64,000 nt of DNA from Prochlorococcus sp. AG-442-M23 (GTDB lineage Bacteria > Cyanobacteriota > Cyanobacteriia > PCC-6307 > Cyanobiaceae): positions 62,001-126,000 of the forward strand of contig QCPW01000002.1 of NCBI GenBank assembly GCA_003209655.1. The letters run 5' to 3'. Position numbers and translations under genes: made by a program. Shown here piece after piece: positions 10,289 through 19,953 of this stretch (position 1 is the first letter of the stretch; each line of letters starts with the position of its first letter). The notes beneath the pieces are model-generated. The model did no database searches and was not told the origin of the DNA. It saw only the letters and a program-made list of their open reading frames with translations.

Positions 10289-11616
10289 CTCTTTACTTTA
10301 ATTCCCCCTTTTATTGAATAATTTTTAAGCATTTTTTCGACTTCTTTGTCTTCTCTTACAGCACTATTAACAGGTTTGTACTTTAATGGAGCGAGTGCCT
10401 TACCTCTTAAAATTGATCCAAGCGTAAGCATGGTAATCTTTAGTTGTTGAAGAGGTTTCATAGAAACAACTTTTTTGTATAAGTAACTATCAAAAGTTAA
10501 TCTTTGAACATCCATATCATCACACATTTCAACAAAAGCTTCTCTAGCAGAATCATTTCTATAAAAAATATTTTGAAGAATTTCTAATACTTTATATGTC
10601 GTGCCATATTTTTTATCCCATTTTTTTAGGTAATTTTTTAAATCGCTTTCTGATGGGATCTCCTGACCATTTTTCGAGGCACTCACGATTTCTTCAGCAC
10701 ACATTCTTCCACTTTTTGCAGCGAAATATATACCTTCACCAGAACTTTTAGTGACATAGCCAGCAGCATCACCCACTAAAGCCATTCTTCCTACAACTCT
10801 TCTAGGTCTTGGATGCTCGGGAATTGGATGTGCTTCAACTTTAATAACTTCTCCATTAACAAGCCTTTTTTTTGCTCTATTCCTTACTCCTTCTTGAAGA
10901 CCTTTAATTAAGGATTGATTCTTTTGCATTGTTCCTGTCCCTACAGCGACATGATCATATTTAGGAAACACCCAACCATAAAAGTCAGGAGAAACATCAG
11001 TCCCTACGTACATCTCTGCGAGGTCTTCGTAGTAACTCATTTCTTCTTTAGGTAATTTTATTCTCTCTTGGAATGCAATAGCTACTTTGTAATCGCCTGC
11101 ATCCATAGCTTTAGCAACTCTGCTGTTAGCGCCATCTGCTCCGATTAAAAGGTCTACAGTAAGTTCTTTTAGTTCTCCTTTTTTATCTCCAGAAGAGAAA
11201 TCAGAATAAGAAAGTTTATATGGACCTTGGTTATTATTCCCAGTATCAATTGATGTAACTAATCCATTAATTAATGTTGCTCCAAGTTCAGATGCCCTGT
11301 TTCTCATGAAAGCATCCATTACTTCTCTTCGGCACATTCCAATAAATTCATTATCACTTTTGCCGTATACGTCATCTAAACTAATATCAACTTCTCTATT
11401 GGAAGGAGATATCATTTTCATATGCCTTACTTTTCTATCAATAATTGATTCTGGTAAATTGAATTCCTCAACCATGCAGAGAGGAATGGCTCCTCCACAA
11501 GGTTTAGCATTGTCTAATTTTCTTTCAAAGAGCCAAGTTTGTATTCCAGATTTAGCAAGTATTTCAGCAGCACATGAACCACTTGGACCTCCACCAATAA
11601 CAGCAACTCTCAACAT
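10285..11616 (-). CDS. chlP: Geranylgeranyl reductase
   Basis: ChlP reduces the geranylgeranyl chain to phytyl for chlorophyll and tocopherol, using NADPH. The N-terminal FAD motif VIGGGPSGSCAAEILAKSG is at about 6-24. CGGAIPLC lies at about 41. The second FAD-contact motif, ALVGDAAGYVTKSSGEG, is at about 279-295. The 443 residues fit plant and cyanobacterial ChlP. It ends convergently on glyS with a 4-base overlap, and the two coding regions leave no room for a separate terminator. Confidence 0.97.
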   Translation of the reverse strand: MLRVAVIGGGPSGSCAAEILAKSGIQTWLFERKLDNAKPCGGAIPLCMVEEFNLPESIIDRKVRHMKMISPSNREVDISLDDVYGKSDNEFIGMCRREVMDAFMRNRASELGATLINGLVTSIDTGNNNQGPYKLSYSDFSSGDKKGELKELTVDLLIGADGANSRVAKAMDAGDYKVAIAFQERIKLPKEEMSYYEDLAEMYVGTDVSPDFYGWVFPKYDHVAVGTGTMQKNQSLIKGLQEGVRNRAKKRLVNGEVIKVEAHPIPEHPRPRRVVGRMALVGDAAGYVTKSSGEGIYFAAKSGRMCAEEIVSASKNGQEIPSESDLKNYLKKWDKKYGTTYKVLEILQNIFYRNDSAREAFVEMCDDMDVQRLTFDSYLYKKVVSMKPLQQLKITMLTLGSILRGKALAPLKYKPVNSAVREDKEVEKMLKNYSIKGGIKVKS

Positions 11617-11724
11617 ATAAAAAAAAAGTATCCTATTAAAAAACTACATCAATTTCCTCGTAAAAGTGCATTTCGTAAATTAATAGTTAATATCGAAATA
11701 TGTTTTTAAATTTAGCTTTTAATA

Positions 11725-12468
11725 TTGGACCAAAAAGAAAAGGTAAATGAACCATTTGATATCCCTGTTGCAGAAAGGCAATATTTAGAAGATCAGAGCC
11801 CAAAGTTTAATAAAATTCTAATTCCAATTGTGCCAGTTTTATTACTATTTTTTTCTATTATGGGATTCAGATTGAATCAAAATTCAAAACTAAGTCCTAC
11901 TGCAAATATCAATATTCAAGATGCTAATAATAACGATCACAGTATATTAGGCCACCTACCATATGATGAAATTTCAAAAGAAAAACTTGTAGTTATTGAA
12001 CCTAATATTGAAGTTCATATAGATATGAGAGAATCTTTACTGCAAATGAAAGAGGATGCAAAAAATGATGGGATATTTTTGGTTTTTTTAAGTGGGTATA
12101 GATCAATAAATTTACAGGAAGAAATTTTTTATTCTTTAAAATCTATTAGAAATCAAGTTGCTACAGAAAGAGCGAGGGTATCTGCCCCTCCTGGATATTC
12201 TGAACATAGCACTGGTTTTGCTATAGATATTGGTGATTTTAATAAACCAGAAACAGATTTTGAAGTTGAATTTGAAAATACTGATGCCTTTAAATGGTTA
12301 AAAATGAATGCTGCAAAGTATCATTTTAAATTATCTTTCAACAAGAATCATAATAATGTTGATTATGAGCCTTGGCACTGGAGATACGAGGGATCAATTG
12401 AAGCTCTAAAAGTTTTTGAAGCATCAAATAGGAAGTTAATTAAAACAAAAAAAAATTTCGAAAACTAA
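11725..12468 (+). CDS. D-alanyl-D-alanine carboxypeptidase, VanY-like (M15B)
   Basis: The M15B family contains zinc DD-carboxypeptidases that trim the terminal D-Ala from peptidoglycan stem peptides. A short cytoplasmic N-terminus is followed by a single membrane anchor (about 31-48), which places the catalytic domain in the periplasm. Motifs are LSGYRSINLQ (about 129), EHSTGFAIDIGD (zinc His and Asp, about 160-171) and PWHWRYEG (about 217, the third zinc His). The length is 247 residues and the start is TTG. Together with the VanX-like gene 6 kb upstream it gives the window two M15 peptidases. Confidence 0.9.
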   Translation: MDQKEKVNEPFDIPVAERQYLEDQSPKFNKILIPIVPVLLLFFSIMGFRLNQNSKLSPTANINIQDANNNDHSILGHLPYDEISKEKLVVIEPNIEVHIDMRESLLQMKEDAKNDGIFLVFLSGYRSINLQEEIFYSLKSIRNQVATERARVSAPPGYSEHSTGFAIDIGDFNKPETDFEVEFENTDAFKWLKMNAAKYHFKLSFNKNHNNVDYEPWHWRYEGSIEALKVFEASNRKLIKTKKNFEN

Positions 12469-12572
12469 AAAATTTTATATTTGATTTTCAAAGTCTTGGA
12501 GGTAATTTCTTCAGAATAAGCATTCTTTGAGTTAGCCTTGATATAATCAACTATTGGTTTGTTAGTTTTTCG

Positions 12573-14375
12573 ATGTCATCCTCAATTAAAGAAATAAGAA
12601 ATGTAGCAATAATAGCTCATGTAGATCATGGAAAAACAACCCTTGTCGATGCATTATTATCTCAATCTGGAATTTTTAGAGATAATGAAGTTGTTCCAAC
12701 TTGTGTAATGGATTCTAATGATTTAGAGAGAGAAAGAGGTATAACAATTCTCTCAAAGAATACAGCTGTTAACTATAAAAACACAAGAATTAATATTATT
12801 GATACACCAGGTCACGCTGACTTTGGAGGAGAGGTTGAAAGGGTTTTGGGTATGGTAGATGGTTGTCTGTTAATAGTTGATGCTAATGAAGGTCCAATGC
12901 CTCAAACAAGATTTGTTTTAAAAAAAGCCTTAGAAAAAGGACTTAGACCTATAGTTTTCGTAAATAAGATTGATAGACCAAGAGTTGTACCGGAAATCGC
13001 AGTGGATAAAGTTCTTGACTTATTTCTTGAATTAGGTGCTGATGACGATCAATGTGATTTCCCCTATTTATTTGGGAGCGGCTTATCTGGCTTCGCAAAA
13101 GAAGAAATGGAATCAAAGAGTGATAATATGATGCCACTTTTTGAATCTATTCTCAGGCATGTTCCTCCACCTGTTGGAGATCTAAAAAAGCCATTACAAC
13201 TCCAAATTACAACTTTAGATTATTCTGATTTTTTAGGAAGAATTGTTATTGGCAAGATTCACAATGGAACAATTCAAAATGGTCAACAAGCATGTTTAAT
13301 TAAAGAAAATGGGAAAACTATCAAGGGTAAAGTAAGTAAATTATTAGGATTTGAAGGATTACAAAGAATAGATATTGAAGAAGCTTTTGCAGGGGATATT
13401 GTGGCTGTTTCTGGTTTCGATGATGTAAATATTGGGGAAACAATTGCTTGTCCTGAATCTCCTCATCCACTTCCTTTAATTAAGGTTGATGAGCCTACAT
13501 TAAATATGACTTTTGTCGTAAATGATTCTCCGTTTGCTGGAAAGGAAGGGAAATTTGTTACTAGCAGACAATTAAAAAATAGATTGGAAAGAGAATTATT
13601 AACAAATGTAGCCCTAAGAGTTGAGGAAACTGAATCACCTGATAGATTTTCCGTTTCTGGTAGAGGTGAACTACATTTAGGGATTTTGATAGAAACAATG
13701 CGAAGGGAAGGTTTTGAATTCCAAATTTCACAACCTCAAGTTATTTTTAGAGAAATTGATGATGTTCAATGTGAACCTATAGAAACATTAGTTTTAGATG
13801 TGCCAGAAGTAGCTGTGGGTCCTTGTATTGAAAAGCTTGGGTCTAGAAAGGCAGAGATGAAAAATATGCAGACAAGTTCAGATGGTAGAACGCAATTAGA
13901 ATTTCTTGTTCCATCAAGAGGTCTTATAGGTTTTCGTGGAGAATTTGTTCGAATTACTAGAGGAGAAGGAATAATGAGTCATTCTTTTTATGAATATAAG
14001 CCTAAAGTAGGAGATTTTGAGACCAGAAGAAACGGAGTGCTAATTTCCTTTGAGGAGGGCGTTGCTACATTCTATGCATTAAAAAATGCTGAGGATAGAG
14101 GTGTTTACTTTATCAAACCTGGAGTAAAGGTTTATAAAGGTATGATTATTGGCGAGAACAATAGATCACAAGATTTAGAGTTAAATGTCTGTAAAACGAA
14201 GCAATTGACAAACATGAGATCAGCGGGGGCAGAAGAATTGGATACTTTACAATCTCCAGTAGATATTACTCTTGAAAGAGCGTTAGAGTATATAGGACCT
14301 GATGAAATGTTAGAGGTAACACCTGATTCTATAAGAATGAGAAAATTAAAAAAGAAGAAGCTCTTAAAAAAATAA
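12573..14375 (+). CDS. typA: Translational GTPase TypA/BipA
   Basis: TypA is a ribosome-associated GTPase involved in 50S assembly and stress adaptation. G-domain motifs are AHVDHGKTTLVDAL (G1, about 15), RERGITILSKN (G2), DTPGHADFGGEVERV (G3, about 77) and NKIDRPRV (G4, about 131). The EF-G-like domain and the TypA-specific C-terminus with LVPSRGLIGFRGEF and MRSAGAEELDTL are present. The 600 residues match the family. A DUF309 gene starts 6 bases after its stop. Confidence 0.97.
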   Translation: MSSSIKEIRNVAIIAHVDHGKTTLVDALLSQSGIFRDNEVVPTCVMDSNDLERERGITILSKNTAVNYKNTRINIIDTPGHADFGGEVERVLGMVDGCLLIVDANEGPMPQTRFVLKKALEKGLRPIVFVNKIDRPRVVPEIAVDKVLDLFLELGADDDQCDFPYLFGSGLSGFAKEEMESKSDNMMPLFESILRHVPPPVGDLKKPLQLQITTLDYSDFLGRIVIGKIHNGTIQNGQQACLIKENGKTIKGKVSKLLGFEGLQRIDIEEAFAGDIVAVSGFDDVNIGETIACPESPHPLPLIKVDEPTLNMTFVVNDSPFAGKEGKFVTSRQLKNRLERELLTNVALRVEETESPDRFSVSGRGELHLGILIETMRREGFEFQISQPQVIFREIDDVQCEPIETLVLDVPEVAVGPCIEKLGSRKAEMKNMQTSSDGRTQLEFLVPSRGLIGFRGEFVRITRGEGIMSHSFYEYKPKVGDFETRRNGVLISFEEGVATFYALKNAEDRGVYFIKPGVKVYKGMIIGENNRSQDLELNVCKTKQLTNMRSAGAEELDTLQSPVDITLERALEYIGPDEMLEVTPDSIRMRKLKKKKLLKK

Positions 14376-14381
14376 AATGTT

Positions 14382-14765
14382 ATGAGAGAGGTAACTGTAG
14401 ATAATTTCGAGAGTAATTTATTAAATGCTTTAAATCTTTTTAATAATCAAGAATGGTATGAAGCTCATGATGCTTTTGAAGAAATATGGAATACACTAGA
14501 TGGAGATGAAAGACAAATCATACAAGGCATACTTCAAGTTTCAGTTTCTCAATTTCACTTAAGTAGGGGAAATATGAATGGAGCAATTATATTACTTGGA
14601 GAAGGTTTAGGAAGGATAAAAAATAGAACTAATATTAATTTAGGAATAGACCTAGAAACTTTTTGCGAATCTCTTGAGGAATTATTAAGAAAACTTCAAT
14701 ACAGAGAGGAAATAAAAGAGAATGATAAACCTTATTTAACGAGAAAAGATAAAAATGAGTTTTGA
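14382..14765 (+). CDS. DUF309 domain protein
   Basis: A small helical protein of 127 residues. It carries the DUF309 signature EWYEAHDAFEEIWN (about 26-39), with the conserved E-x-H-x3-E pattern, and QGILQVSVSQFHLSRGN (about 53-69). The biochemical role of the family is not known. It lies 6 bases after typA and its end overlaps the start of lptB by 11 bases, so it is very likely translated as part of a typA-DUF309-lptB operon. Confidence 0.85.
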   Translation: MREVTVDNFESNLLNALNLFNNQEWYEAHDAFEEIWNTLDGDERQIIQGILQVSVSQFHLSRGNMNGAIILLGEGLGRIKNRTNINLGIDLETFCESLEELLRKLQYREEIKENDKPYLTRKDKNEF

Positions 14766-15483
14766 AATTATAAATATATCTCTAACAATTGATGGGAAAT
14801 CTATAGTTAATGATGTCTCAATAAAAGTATCTCCCGGAGAGGTTGTTGGTTTAATGGGCCCAAATGGTGCCGGCAAAACTTCAACTTTTAATGTCGCAGT
14901 TGGGAATTTAAAACCTGATAAAGGAGATGTTGTTATTAACAATAAATCAATAACAAATTTATCATTACCAAGTAGAGCAAGACTTGGTTTGGGATATTTA
15001 ACGCAAGAAGCAAGTATCTTTAGAGATCTTACAGTTAAGGAAAATATTGACTTAGCCTTACAAAGTTCCTTTTCTAGTAGGGCAATAGTAAGAAATAAGA
15101 GAGAAAAAATAATTAATGATTTTAATTTAAATAAATTTGTTGATAGTTATGGTTATCAACTATCAGGAGGGGAGAGAAGAAGGTGTGAAATAGCAAGAGC
15201 GCTTTCAGTTGGTAGAAAAGGGCCAAAATATTTATTATTAGATGAACCTTTTGCAGGAATAGACCCTTTAGCTGTAAATGATTTAAAGAAACTTATAATT
15301 AAGCTTAGTAATGATGGGATGGGAATTCTAATTACTGACCATAATGTAAGAGAAACTCTACTAATAACCAATAAGTCATATGTTTTAAGTGAGGGGAAGA
15401 TTCTAGCTTATGGATCATCAAATGAGCTTGCAAATAATCAAATAGTGAAAAAGTTTTATTTGGGGGACGATTTTTATCTTTGA
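14755..15483 (+). CDS. lptB: LPS export ABC transporter ATP-binding protein LptB
   Basis: LptB is the cytoplasmic ATPase that drives lipopolysaccharide extraction from the inner membrane together with LptF/LptG. Walker A GPNGAGKTST is at about 35-44 and a Q-loop lies near LTQEAS. The signature is LSGGERRRCEIARAL (about 134), Walker B is LLLDEPFAGIDP (about 158), and the H-loop is ITDHNVRE (about 194). The Gly-Glu-Arg-Arg-Arg signature and 242 residues are typical of LptB (YhbG). The ATG at 14755 lies inside the end of the DUF309 gene. Confidence 0.93.
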   Translation: MSFEIINISLTIDGKSIVNDVSIKVSPGEVVGLMGPNGAGKTSTFNVAVGNLKPDKGDVVINNKSITNLSLPSRARLGLGYLTQEASIFRDLTVKENIDLALQSSFSSRAIVRNKREKIINDFNLNKFVDSYGYQLSGGERRRCEIARALSVGRKGPKYLLLDEPFAGIDPLAVNDLKKLIIKLSNDGMGILITDHNVRETLLITNKSYVLSEGKILAYGSSNELANNQIVKKFYLGDDFYL

Positions 15484-15596
15484 GTATTTAATTGAGAAAT
15501 AAATTTAAATTAAAATATTCGAAATAAGCATACATTATTTTGTTTGTTTTATTATTTTATAGTTATTAAAGCAAAATACAATCCTATATTCCACGA

Positions 15597-16535
15597 ATGA
15601 TACTTGATGGTTTTATAAAAAATTCAATTTACGATCCAGTATCTGTTCTAGGAATTTTAATTTTTTATTTTTTATTAATTAATTTACCTATTTCTTTATT
15701 CTCATTATTTAATAAAAAATTTTCGTCAAGTGTAAGATTTATTACTATTGCAATTAATCTCTTAATAGCTCTTCAGCTTCTCTCAAGATGGATTCTTTCT
15801 GAACATTTTCCTATTAGTAACTTATATGAATCTCTTTATTTCTTGGTTTGGGGTATAACTCTTGGTCAATTATTAATTGAGAATGAATATCCTATTCCGA
15901 TAATCTCATCAATAGCAATTCCTGTAGAGCTTTTAACTGTTGCTTTTGCATGCTTTGTTTTGCCTGAAGATTTAAAACTATCATCAAATCTTGTTCCGGC
16001 ATTAAGATCAAGTTGGTTAGTTATGCATGTAAGCGTTGTAATGCTTAGCTATTCTTCCCTTATTATCGGTTCATTACTCTCAGCTTCTGTACTTTTTATT
16101 AATAACAGTCAACCTCTTCAAATTAGAAGTAGTTCTACAGGTATAGGAGGTTTCAAAATTTCTAATTCGTACTCAATTAATAATTTAGAGAAACCAATGA
16201 ACTTTTCTTATTCTGAGGAATTAGACACTCTTAGTTATCGATCTATATTAATAGGATTTGTTCTGCTCACTCTTGGTTTAATTACAGGAGCTATTTGGGC
16301 TAATGAAGCTTGGGGCACTTGGTGGAGTTGGGATCCTAAGGAGACTTGGGCTTTCGTGTCTTGGTTATTATATGCTGCATATTTGCATATGAGAATAAGT
16401 AAAGGCTGGCAAGGGCGAAGACCAGCATTACTTGCGACTACTGGCTTTTTCGTTTTATTAATTTGTTATATTGGAGTTAATTTTTGGGGGGTAGGTTTAC
16501 ATAGTTATGGTTGGATATTTGGAATACTAAATTAA
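15597..16535 (+). CDS. ccsA: Cytochrome c biogenesis protein CcsA
   Basis: CcsA is the System II haem exporter and holocytochrome c synthase component, working with Ccs1 in the thylakoid membrane. The protein of 312 residues is almost entirely hydrophobic with about eight membrane segments. The haem-binding WWD motif is intact as WGTWWSWDPKETWAF (about 238-252). The conserved flanking His residues are also visible, in WLVMHVSVVMLSY and in the final loop GVGLHSYGW. It converges with rpe. The 5' gap of 113 bases after lptB suggests its own promoter. Confidence 0.95.
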   Translation: MILDGFIKNSIYDPVSVLGILIFYFLLINLPISLFSLFNKKFSSSVRFITIAINLLIALQLLSRWILSEHFPISNLYESLYFLVWGITLGQLLIENEYPIPIISSIAIPVELLTVAFACFVLPEDLKLSSNLVPALRSSWLVMHVSVVMLSYSSLIIGSLLSASVLFINNSQPLQIRSSSTGIGGFKISNSYSINNLEKPMNFSYSEELDTLSYRSILIGFVLLTLGLITGAIWANEAWGTWWSWDPKETWAFVSWLLYAAYLHMRISKGWQGRRPALLATTGFFVLLICYIGVNFWGVGLHSYGWIFGILN

Positions 16536-16551
16536 TTTTTATTGCGAATTC

Positions 16552-17307
16552 TTAAGGCTCTGAAATTATCTTTCCATTTTGAGCGTCTTCAGCAACTTTT
16601 CTTAATTCATCACAACCCTCTTTTAATGTTGGATAAGCGAACATTCCACTTCCTGCAATAAAACAATTAGCACCAGCATCCGCACATTGCGATATTGTCC
16701 AATTAGCTTTTATTCCGCCATCAACTTCGATGTCGACATTTAGATTCTTTTCAATTATAAATTTTCTGATTTTTCTTATTTTATTTAGCATTGTCGGTAT
16801 ATATGCCTGCCCTCCAAATCCTGGATTCACTGTCATAACTAAAACATGATCTACCATATCCATTATGTTTTCAATCATTTCAAATGGTGTATGAGGATTT
16901 AAGGCAACAGATGGTGACCCTCCAAGATCTCTTATTCTCCCTAGCACCCTGTGAAGGTGAACATTAGCTTCAGCATGAGCTATCACAACCCCAGGTTCTC
17001 CATTTGGACCTTTAGTTGCTTTAACATATGCCTCAAGCATTGTTTCACAGTTATATTGGCTTACCATTAATTGAGTTTCAAATGGGACTTTACAATATTT
17101 TCTGCAGGCGGCAATCATTTCAGGACCAAAGGTAAGATTTGGTACAAAATTTCCATCCATCACATCAAATTGAATGCGATCAACACCTGCCTCCTCAAGT
17201 TCTTTCACGCATGCTCCCATGTTTGCCCAGTCTGCAGGTAAAACTGAGGGAATTATTTGAATTGGTCGATTAACACTAACTGAATTTTTAGAATAAGATT
17301 CGGGCAT
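16552..17307 (-). CDS. rpe: Ribulose-phosphate 3-epimerase
   Basis: The enzyme interconverts ribulose-5-P and xylulose-5-P in the Calvin and pentose phosphate cycles. It is a TIM barrel with the signatures FDVMDGNFVPNLTFG (about 44-58), VLVMTVNPGFGGQ (about 148-160) and DIEVDGGI (about 187). The metal-binding His and Asp residues are conserved. At 251 residues it carries about 15 extra N-terminal residues compared with E. coli. It diverges from glpX, another Calvin-cycle gene, across a 187-base shared regulatory region. Confidence 0.96.
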   Translation of the reverse strand: MPESYSKNSVSVNRPIQIIPSVLPADWANMGACVKELEEAGVDRIQFDVMDGNFVPNLTFGPEMIAACRKYCKVPFETQLMVSQYNCETMLEAYVKATKGPNGEPGVVIAHAEANVHLHRVLGRIRDLGGSPSVALNPHTPFEMIENIMDMVDHVLVMTVNPGFGGQAYIPTMLNKIRKIRKFIIEKNLNVDIEVDGGIKANWTISQCADAGANCFIAGSGMFAYPTLKEGCDELRKVAEDAQNGKIISEP

Positions 17308-17494
17308 TTAATTTTTAAAATATTTAATAAAGATACTATATTTGATTGCTTATGCCTAATTTCAAGTCACGGCCTGATAAAGTAACATCTGCAAAGAGTT
17401 AAAAAAAGCTAATTAGCAAAAAAATTCTTATAAAATAATCATTTTTTATGAGAACATATTTTAAACCTCTTAGAAAATCTTTTAAAATTTAATT

Positions 17495-18496
17495 GTGAAT
17501 CAAACTTTAATTCAAGAAATTCTCGAAGTTGTCGAGCAAGCTGCAATCGCATCAGCCAAACTTACTGGTCTTGGCAAAAAAGACGAAGCTGACGCTGCTG
17601 CTGTGGAAGCAATGAGATTGCGAATGGGCAAAATTGAAATGAAAGGAAAAATCGTAATAGGTGAAGGGGAGCGTGATGAAGCCCCAATGTTATATATCGG
17701 TGAAGAGGTAGGAAGTGGCAATGGGCCAGGGGTTGACTTTGCAGTAGACCCTTGTGAGGGAACTAATCTTTGTGCCAACAATCAGAGAGGTTCTATGGCA
17801 GTTTTGGCAGCCTCAGACACTGGAGGGCTGTTTAATGCTCCTGATTTTTATATGAATAAACTAGCAGCCCCTCCAGCAGCAAAAGGGAAGGTAGACATTA
17901 GGAACTCAGCCACTAAGAACTTAAAAATTTTAAGTGAATGCTTGGATTTGGCAATTGATGAACTTACTGTTGTTGTTATGGATAGAGCACGGCATAAAGG
18001 TTTGATAAAGGAGATTCGAGAATGTGGAGCGAAAATTCAACCGATTTCTGATGGCGATGTTCAAGCTGCCATTGCATGTGGGTTCGCAGGGACTGGAACC
18101 CACTGCTTAATGGGCATTGGGGCCGCTCCAGAAGGAGTCATATCTGCTGCTGCAATGAGAGCTTTAGGAGGGCATTTTCAAGGGCAATTAGTCTATGATC
18201 CAGCTGTCGCACAAACTACTGAGTGGGCAGATTATACAAAAGAAGGAAATATAAAACGTTTAAATGAAATGGGAATTATTGATATTGACAAGATCTATGA
18301 GGCAAATGAACTTGCTTCAGGAGAAAATGTTATTTTTGCTGGTAGTGGGATTACTGATGGATTACTATTTGGCGGAGTCAAATTTGAAAAAGATTGCACT
18401 AGAACAAGTAGCCTTGTAATAAGTACATTAGATAGTACTTGTCGATTTACAAATACAATTCATATGAAAGATGGCGCTAAAAGCATTAGCCTTTAA
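17495..18496 (+). CDS. glpX: Fructose-1,6-/sedoheptulose-1,7-bisphosphatase, class II
   Basis: GlpX-type phosphatase. In cyanobacteria this class is the bifunctional FBPase/SBPase of the Calvin cycle. Metal-binding motifs are [11 protein letters not shown] (about 57-67) and [10 protein letters not shown] (about 86-95). The C-terminal half contains [20 protein letters not shown]. The 333 residues fit the family. The start is GTG at 17495, giving MNQTLIQEI. hemA begins 17 bases after the stop, so the two are likely co-transcribed. Confidence 0.96.
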   Translation: MNQTLIQEILEVVEQAAIASAKLTGLGKKDEADAAAVEAMRLRMGKIEMKGKIVIGEGERDEAPMLYIGEEVGSGNGPGVDFAVDPCEGTNLCANNQRGSMAVLAASDTGGLFNAPDFYMNKLAAPPAAKGKVDIRNSATKNLKILSECLDLAIDELTVVVMDRARHKGLIKEIRECGAKIQPISDGDVQAAIACGFAGTGTHCLMGIGAAPEGVISAAAMRALGGHFQGQLVYDPAVAQTTEWADYTKEGNIKRLNEMGIIDIDKIYEANELASGENVIFAGSGITDGLLFGGVKFEKDCTRTSSLVISTLDSTCRFTNTIHMKDGAKSISL

Positions 18497-18513
18497 CATT
18501 TTTATTTAATTTT

Positions 18514-19824
18514 ATGCATATTGTTGTCGTCGGACTAAGTCATCGCACGGCACCTGTTGAAGTGCGTGAGAAGTTAAGTATTCCGGATCAATCTATTTCT
18601 GAATCACTAAAAACTCTTCTAGCTTACTCAGATATTTTAGAAGTTTCTATTCTAAGTACATGTAATAGATTAGAGATATATGGACTTGTAAAAGACAAAA
18701 ATATTGGGATATCATCTATTAAGGAATTTTTATCAGATTACTCTGGTGTGACTTTTGAAACATTAAATCCTCATCTTTTTGATTTTAGACAAGAAGAAGC
18801 TGTTTTTCATTTAATGAAGGTATCAGCAGGTTTGGACAGTCTTGTTTTGGGGGAAGGGCAAATTCTCTCGCAAGTAAAAAAAATGATGAGATTAGGTCAG
18901 GAGAACCAATCTACTGGACCAATTCTTAATAGATTATTAAGTCAATCAGTTAGTGCCGGAAAGAAAGTTAGATCAGAAACAAATTTAGGAACTGGAGCTG
19001 TATCAATTAGTTCTGCAGCCGTAGAACTTGCTCAATTAAAAATAGGACAGGATCATGATGTTGATGGGCTTGTAAGTTTGAAATCAGAAAAAGTTCTTGT
19101 AGTTGGTGCTGGAAGGATGAGTAGACTTTTGATAACTCATTTGAAATCTAAAGGATGCGATAAACTCACTCTTTTAAATAGAAATATTGATAGAGCAGTA
19201 AATCTTGCAGGAGATTTCCCTGATGTTGAAATTACTTGTAAGAGCCTAAATGAATTGGATGAAAATATATCATTATCTTCTCTTGTATTCACTAGTACCG
19301 CCTCTGAAAAACCTTTGATTGACTTAGCTAGAGTTGAAAATATGGCTTTAAAAAATAAACTTAAATTTATAGATATCGGTGTACCAAGAAATATTTCTAA
19401 TGATGTAAAACAACATGCTTTCATAGAATCTTTTGATGTTGATGACTTAGAGGAAGTAGTTTCTAGAAATCAGGAATTTAGGCAAAAAATAGCAAAAGAG
19501 GCTGAAGCATTAGTAAAAGAGGAAAGAATAATTTTTTTAGAGTGGTGGGCAAGTTTGGAAGCAGTTCCCGTTATAAATAAATTAAGATCTGATTTAGAGT
19601 TAATAAGAAAAGAAGAGTTACAAAAAGCATTAAGTAGAATGGGACCTGATTTTTCTGCTCGAGAAAGAAAAGTTGTAGAGGCTTTAACTAAAGGAATTAT
19701 AAATAAGATCCTTCACACACCAGTGACTAAATTAAGAAGTCCTCAATCAAGAGAAGAAAGACAAGCGTCGTTAAAAATCGTTGAAAAATTGTTCTCATTG
19801 ATAGATGATGAACAAAATAATTAA
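18514..19824 (+). CDS. hemA: Glutamyl-tRNA reductase
   Basis: First committed enzyme of tetrapyrrole synthesis. It reduces glutamyl-tRNA to glutamate-1-semialdehyde with NADPH. The catalytic cysteine lies in LSTCNRLEIYG (about 47-57). The substrate-binding region GLDSLVLGEGQILSQVK is at about 107-123, and the nucleotide motif VVGAGRMSRLL at about 196. A C-terminal dimerisation helix bundle ends the 436 residues. The N-terminus MHIVVVGLSHRTAPVEVRE is classic. Confidence 0.97.
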   Translation: MHIVVVGLSHRTAPVEVREKLSIPDQSISESLKTLLAYSDILEVSILSTCNRLEIYGLVKDKNIGISSIKEFLSDYSGVTFETLNPHLFDFRQEEAVFHLMKVSAGLDSLVLGEGQILSQVKKMMRLGQENQSTGPILNRLLSQSVSAGKKVRSETNLGTGAVSISSAAVELAQLKIGQDHDVDGLVSLKSEKVLVVGAGRMSRLLITHLKSKGCDKLTLLNRNIDRAVNLAGDFPDVEITCKSLNELDENISLSSLVFTSTASEKPLIDLARVENMALKNKLKFIDIGVPRNISNDVKQHAFIESFDVDDLEEVVSRNQEFRQKIAKEAEALVKEERIIFLEWWASLEAVPVINKLRSDLELIRKEELQKALSRMGPDFSARERKVVEALTKGIINKILHTPVTKLRSPQSREERQASLKIVEKLFSLIDDEQNN

Positions 19825-19953
19825 TAATTTCTGACTTTATATTAAGTTTTTCCTTGGATTTTTCTAAATACCTTTGTAAAGTGGCCATTTTCATTTTTAT
19901 ATTTGCACATAATCAGTTAATTTTAATAGTTGAGTATATCTCCATATAATTGA

